A stretch of DNA of 64,000 bases from Immersiella caudata (lineage: Eukaryota; Ascomycota; Sordariomycetes; Sordariales; Lasiosphaeriaceae), in assembly GCA_030512335.1 (NCBI GenBank), contig JAULSU010000001.1:2294001-2358000 (forward strand), given 5' to 3'. This document shows, one piece after another, positions 58,704 through 64,000 of this stretch. Position 1 is the first letter of the stretch. Each line of letters starts with the position of its first letter. The notes under the pieces were generated by a model. It saw only the letters and a program-made list of their open reading frames with translations, did no database searches and was not told the DNA's origin. A program made the translations under genes and the position numbers.

Positions 58704-61700
58704 TCCACGCTCTCCAGATTTCGGCAAACGCTCTCCTATCCCCGCCCCCAGTCGAGGGAATGTGAAGAAAGCTGACGGGGCGTACGAGCCTATGTGCTTC
58801 CGTGGCGTCATGTCTCGGAGCAAGCGTCTTCTGGATCCAGCCACAAACACTTTATCACCACCTCCGGTCTCCGGTGACCAACAAACTTGAAAAAGTCGCA
58901 TAATTTATGCAACCTGCCGTTGTCTTTACTCATTCCTCTCGATGCATGGCGTTTGAAGTTGTCTTTGTTGGAATTTGAGATTCATTTTGCACATACCTGG
59001 TACAAGGAAGGAGTTCAAGTGTGGGTAACAGAGTGAGAGAATGAGTCCGTATGGAGGGGGCTGGATGTTTCCCGGGCGGCAGTCCCTTGGCTCAACAAGC
59101 GATGCAGATTCTTATGACGGGGATGCGCAAGTGTCTGAAGGGAGCCATCATCTTGAGGGCGGAAGACCGCCGCCCCGCTCAATTTGTGGTAGGGGCTCGA
59201 ACGAGAATCGGTAGGCGGATACGACGCGCCGAGCGTATTCATCGATCGTATAAAACAAATTCAAGTCCAAAATACGTGTGGTCATGCGTTACTGTCAGCT
59301 TTATCACCTTATCTTCCGGTCTATTTTGAAAGCAGGCGTGTGCGGTTACTCCTGCTGCATGGCATTGATCAACGATTATTCGATAAGAATAGGGACCATT
59401 TGTGCCGGTGACAAAGTCAACACTGGATGGACCGCAGGAATGTTGTGTGCAGCCGCGCTTCCAGGCAGCCATATATCGGGGACCTTGTCGGAAATAACCT
59501 CCTCCAGCGACTTTTCCGATTCCAACCAGAGCCCAGCGATTGCACGCTCTGTATCCAAGGATCACTTAGCACCAACCTGCGAGAAACCAATCCCAGGGGA
59601 GGGTGCGTCACGTCGTCCGCGTCCGCGGTCCGCCACATCCTAGCACATAGATGTTTGTGCGGGCCGGGACGGGATGTTTTCGAACCTGCGGTGCTTGCGA
59701 GGCACGAGGGACGATGAGGCGCACTGCATCGTACCGGGGACCAGGACAAATAAAGATACGGGAGACCTTGGGAGAGACAGACTGACAGGCTTATCCCTCG
59801 TCAGCCGTGGCGGCAGTGCAGCCCGCAAGGCTAAAACATCCATGCTAAACAGCCCCAGCTCAGTTGACGGACGCGGCAAAAATAAGCTTTCCTGGGGTAG
59901 AGGATGGGGCGGTGTCGGGCTACGGCTGCTTCTTGTTTCAGAGTGATGAGGCAGCTCGTTTGTCGAGATTCGGGGTGGTTATGCAAGGCTGCCAGGATCG
60001 TACAAGTGCGTTGGCCGGAGAATGTGCATCGGGAACTTCCAACAGAGGTGCTTGATTTGTCATCTGTCTCAGGGAGGAAAATAGTAATCGGTGATGCGTC
60101 GCCGACGATGCCGTGCCCAGCGTCGGCGGGCATGGAGGTTGTTGACGTGGAGTTAACACTGTGGAAGCTGCGTGTTCCTGAGGCTCAGAGGCAGGGAGCA
60201 CCCGACAACGGGCAGCTGAGAGACGCGCCTCACGGCCCTTGCATAGCCATCGAGGCCCTCGGGAAGATTTTTTGGTAATGTTTGTCTGGACGATTATGCT
60301 TGTGGAAGGGACGGGCGGGGCAAATCCCGCCAGCCGCCTGCGGGTGTGGTTCGGTGAGGCTTCGACGGAGGCAGCCGGCATTCCTTGCTCGGGGGCCCGG
60401 CACCGACTGCCGGATGCTGATGAATCGGCACACGTGACGGCAAGACATGTCGGGCACTAAGAGCAAGAAGTCGATGTCAAAGCACACACCAGATGCTCTA
60501 GCGTGCTTCAGACGACTTGGACAGACTGCAGTTATTGGATCTTGAAGAGTCGGTCAGCAGCCTAGGTCCCTTGGTCGCGAGGTTACGTCCGATGACCACC
60601 AGCGAGGCGTTGTGCGCTATATGTCTGGTTGGCTGTAGCCGTTGAAGACGCCGCCGCCACTTGAACTCTTAACCCCGAACATGATCTCTCAAACCGAGCG
60701 CCGCGTTACCCTTTGAGAGTATCCAGCAAACCGACGAAAGGCAACCAATCGAGAACGACTGCAGCTTCCATAGTTTCAGATACTGGAGGTGGAGGAGAGT
60801 ACATGAGGTAAGACTGCTGAAAGATGTCGTTTGCCCACGAATTAGAAGCTCACATGGCCGCAGAGACGATGCTGACTGCAGCCCGCTACGCTTGAAGATG
60901 GGAGAAACATCAGGAACCTGGCGGGGAAGGGGGTGGACAGATGGGTGCTAGTGGTCATTGCGGGCTCTGAGCGGACGGCCTTCCCAGAGATTCGGGAAGG
61001 AGCAACCTGACGCGGGAGTTCCACGTAGGGCTGCATTTACAACCCTTGCGCACTGTTGGACCCGGGGTATCCGTGCTCGCCCGTGCAACAAGCCAATAGC
61101 AATTGCTGCCTTCCGAGAGTCTGTTGGCGCAGTGCTTCGAAGCTCCCATGACTGTTGACGACGATGCAGCACGGGAGTACGCAACCCTTGCGCAGTTAGT
61201 CTGGCATCCGCTTCGCTTCACACACAGTCGACAAGCACTCCCCTCCCCAATGGCGCACTGCACACGGACTACCGCGTTGGGAAAATGCGAGAGAGGTCCG
61301 ATGTCAGAACGAGGTTTTGGCTTCGGTTCCAGTGAGGCTTTGCTCACTGCGGCTCATATGCATCAGCAATGGGTCCCAAAAAGCGAAGTACGCGCAAGCA
61401 AGCGCTCTACCTAGCTCTCAAGCCGTCACTAAACAGGAAATAGCCCTCACCCTGCTAAACGAGCCTGTGGCTATAGGTCTCGCACTCGCCTGGGCGGGAT
61501 GACGCTCCACGGCCCCGTACCACCCTTCCCCAGGCTCGGGGCATTCCCTCATGGTCCTCTCACCCACCTCAGCGCCAAGAACCGGTGACTATCCAACCGT
61601 CATTCCTCCAGTAGAATCTGACTCATCTTAGAGGCGGGTAGTTCCCTCGAGCTGCCTCCTCGGTCACCACAAGCCACACCAGTATCTATCTTGGAGGTTG

Positions 61701-62087
61701 TGGAGTGAATCCTCTGGAATGGGCCCGGAACCATGGAAAGGTAGTGGTGCGGGATAGGCGCGGGCGCACGCTCACACCCCCCTCCAGTGCGGCAGCTGTA
61801 CCGGACCCATCGCTCTCGCGTCGAGCTAATCGGCAGCTTTCGTGGCTTTGCCTCGTCCACTTTGCGCCGTCTCCAATGCTCTCCCTGCCTGATATGCGGA
61901 CCCGAGTGCCTCAGGCATAGGACTCCGTGCCTGCCCCAGAGCTCAGTGAAAGTAGGTATACTTACATCTACCATCAGCATACCTCTGCGGTCGGCCATGT
62001 TCTGGACGATGGAAGCATTATACAACCGCAAACCCACACCATACCGCTTACTTTTGCCACTTGCAGAGGTCAACAAGTTCTGGACGA
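58704..62087. other. Intergenic upstream of the Zn2Cys6 regulator
   Basis: About 3.4 kb, the largest empty stretch in the window. I find no supported gene on either strand. A GTAGGT donor near 61950 and a TTGCAG acceptor at 62061-62066 could flank an intron in the leader of the regulator gene. Confidence 0.45.
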
Positions 62088-64000
62088 ATGGACGACAGTA
62101 GTGATGAGTCGATCATCATGGAGCACGAGCAGCCAGCCGGCTACTTTTCGACCTTCTCTATCGTCGACCCTGACGGAAGCACCCGCGAGGGCCATGGCAG
62201 AACCCAACGCCGCAACCGAAGAGTCTTTGTGTGCATTCCGTGCCATCGACGCAAGCTAAAATGTGATAAAGCTCAACCGTGCTCCCGCTGCGTAGCGTCC
62301 GGCGCTCCCAGCGAGTGTGTCTATCAGCAAGCCCCTAGCCAGAAACCCGAATCGGGTGGCGAACCCGACACCGCTTCCCGACATGAAACCCACAGCACCC
62401 GGCAGCCAAGCCCTGAGCCATCGAGACCTGGACCCCGAGTATATGGGGCGACTCACTGGAGAAGCATCGCTCGCGAGGTGGGTTGGCTCCGTGGCTTCCC
62501 GACCAGCTATTCCTTTTACCGCATGGCCTGGGAGTTCATCATGCTGGCTAAGCTGACCGGAGGACTGTGTAGTTCAAAGAGGCATGGCCTTACATCGAGG
62601 GCTCTGATCCGCAGTGGCATCCTCGTTACCAACAGCTCCTTGGCCTGGAGGGCCTGTTTCCGTCGCTTCCGAGCACCAACTTCCCTTTCGGCAACGCCTT
62701 CACCTTTTCGCAAAGTAGAAGCCAAGTCCTCGAGAACCTGCCCCCTCCGCAGGTTGTCAACGCCCTGATCCAGTCGTACTTTGGCACCTTTGAGTCAACC
62801 CACCGGCTCGTCCACAAACAGGAGTTCTCTGACGAGCTCAACGCCTTCTGGATCAACAGTGACCAACTTTCTGAGCAATGGCTCGCTCAGTTCTGCATGA
62901 TGCTGGCACTGGGCTGCCAGGCATCGCCGAGCCGTATTCTTGCGAGCACAGGTCGCACTGCCGAAGACTGGACAGATACGCTCTTGGATGCTGCGCAGTT
63001 CTTCTTGAAGAATTCGTCCTACTTTTCCAACCCAAGCCTCACAACTATAAGGACACTCTGCCTGTCAGTGATAGCACGGATGATGGAGATTGTCAAGGGG
63101 GGTGAGATGACCCACCTGGTTTTCCTCATGGGGTTTGTGGTTCGGATGGCAATGACGGTGCAGCTTCATCGGAAGTCGTCGCTATTTACAGACATATCTC
63201 CGTTCGAAGCGGAAATGCGGAAGCGGATCTGGGTTACGGTTCAGCTCCTCGACCTCGACATTGCTATGCGGACGGGCACCTCATACCTCTACCGCGAGTT
63301 TGATGCCGATCCACCTTTGGATATCAACGACTCCGACTTCCAGCGTTCCGAGCACGGATGGATTGTCCATCCTCGATGGGCTGCCTCGGGTGGACTAACA
63401 GATAGCACGTTCCAGGTGAAGCTGGCCAGTCTGATCCCCGCCATGACTGAAATCATCAATACCGTGAACTCGCCCACGCGGCCGCCGATTGAGCACGAGA
63501 AGGTCAGGGTATGGGACTCGCGGCTGCGACAAAAGCTGCAGGACGCTGAATCAGTCCTATCGCTCCCGCCTTTTGGGCAGAACATGCCCCCCGATAAAGC
63601 CAAAACACAAGTCCACTTCTTGAGGGTGCTGGTTCATCGAACGTTGTTGGCGTTGCATTACGATTACATCTGCGCCGTACGAGCTGGGCAATTCCGAGAC
63701 TCGACGATATCTGTGATGCAAAGCTCCGTAGCATTGCTGCGGACACACAATATCTGGCACGCGCCATCTCGAAGCATGTCGGCGAGTGCGGCGACGTCAG
63801 GGGCATCGGGGGCCCAGCCCAGGGGATCAACGTCTTCGGCGACCGGACTTTTCGATCCGTTGGAACAGTCGATTTCTCCTCTCTCCTGGCTAAGTGATTT
63901 ATGCCACGACGACTTTGGGGCGGCGATGCAACACCTCATGCTGACGCTGAGGAGGGGGGATTTTGATAACGTTAAAGGCGGAGCTTTGCCTTCACGGTCC
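62088..64000 (+). CDS. Zn2Cys6 fungal transcription factor, 3' end outside window
   Basis: The N-terminal zinc cluster fits Cx2Cx6Cx5Cx2Cx8C exactly, with cysteines at residues 49, 52, 59, 65, 68 and 77 (CIPCHRRKLKCDKAQPCSRC). Exon 1 is 62088-62477. A 95-nt intron (GTGGGT, CTGAC branch, TAG) leads to exon 2 from 62573, which stays open to the window end. At least 606 aa are seen. The middle homology region (fungal_trans type) is present: LIQSYFGTFESTHRLVHKQE, WLAQFCMMLALGCQASPSR, VFLMGFVVRMAMTVQLHRK and EMRKRIWVTVQLLDLDIAMR. The start follows an in-frame stretch with no earlier ATG. The DNA target and pathway are unknown. No biosynthetic cluster is visible on its upstream side. Confidence 0.92.

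Noticed and set aside
1..64000. tRNA genes, CRISPR arrays, intact transposons or a secondary-metabolite cluster
   Set aside because: No convincing tRNA A/B box pairs, no spaced repeats, no transposase or reverse transcriptase motifs, and no synthase-type genes were seen.

Overview
This window is nuclear DNA from a filamentous ascomycete, most likely a Sordariomycete. Three things point there. Genes are split by short introns (mostly 45-120 nt) with GTAAGT/GTATGT-type donors, CTAAC/CTGAC branch sites and CAG/TAG acceptors. Intergenic spaces are long, often 1-3 kb. The gene set is typically fungal: creB-type ubiquitin protease, HapC/HAP3, Zn2Cys6 regulator, D-xylose reductase, Psr-type phosphatase. 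I see no bacterial operons, CRISPR, phage, intact transposon or confident tRNA gene. Exon structures below were worked out by hand from reading frame, splice sites and family conservation. Every main model keeps frame across all its junctions.

Left third (1-26 kb). The minus strand carries, in order: the 5' part of an unrecognised polyglutamine gene; RRN3 (RNA polymerase I initiation factor, 688 aa); HAP3/hapC (CCAAT-binding factor, 195 aa); PFD2 (prefoldin subunit 2, 117 aa); a decayed acidic gene; creB/UBP9-type deubiquitinase (817 aa); SBH1 (Sec61 beta, 112 aa); and a PSR1-like phosphatase (499 aa). Large empty stretches lie at 6.0-9.1, 16.0-19.2 and 22.9-26.2 kb.

Middle (26-43 kb). Plus strand: a peroxisomal ABCD half transporter (831 aa), an uncharacterised single-pass membrane protein (328 aa) and D-xylose reductase (323 aa). 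Minus strand: SDS22 (380 aa), divergent from a plus-strand ABHD13/Bem46-like hydrolase (422 aa). A BTB/POZ protein (289 aa) follows.

Right part (43-64 kb). CSN12 (454 aa, minus) is divergent from ribosomal protein eL20 (174 aa, plus). Then come a GNAT acetyltransferase (218 aa), a fungal protein with a long Arg/Asp/Glu-rich tail (674 aa), a broken gamma-glutamylcyclotransferase-like gene, an orphan 333-aa protein and the 5' part of a Zn2Cys6 transcription factor that runs off the right edge.

The genes are mostly independent housekeeping functions (rRNA transcription, translation, translocation, folding, phosphatase control, carbon and lipid metabolism). They do not form a cluster. I found no convincing undescribed multigene system. 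The best leads are a possible second N-terminus for HAP3 encoded inside its first intron, two gene relics among otherwise intact genes, a 14-nt exon that splits the creB catalytic cysteine codon, and start-codon-only exons in SBH1 and eL20.
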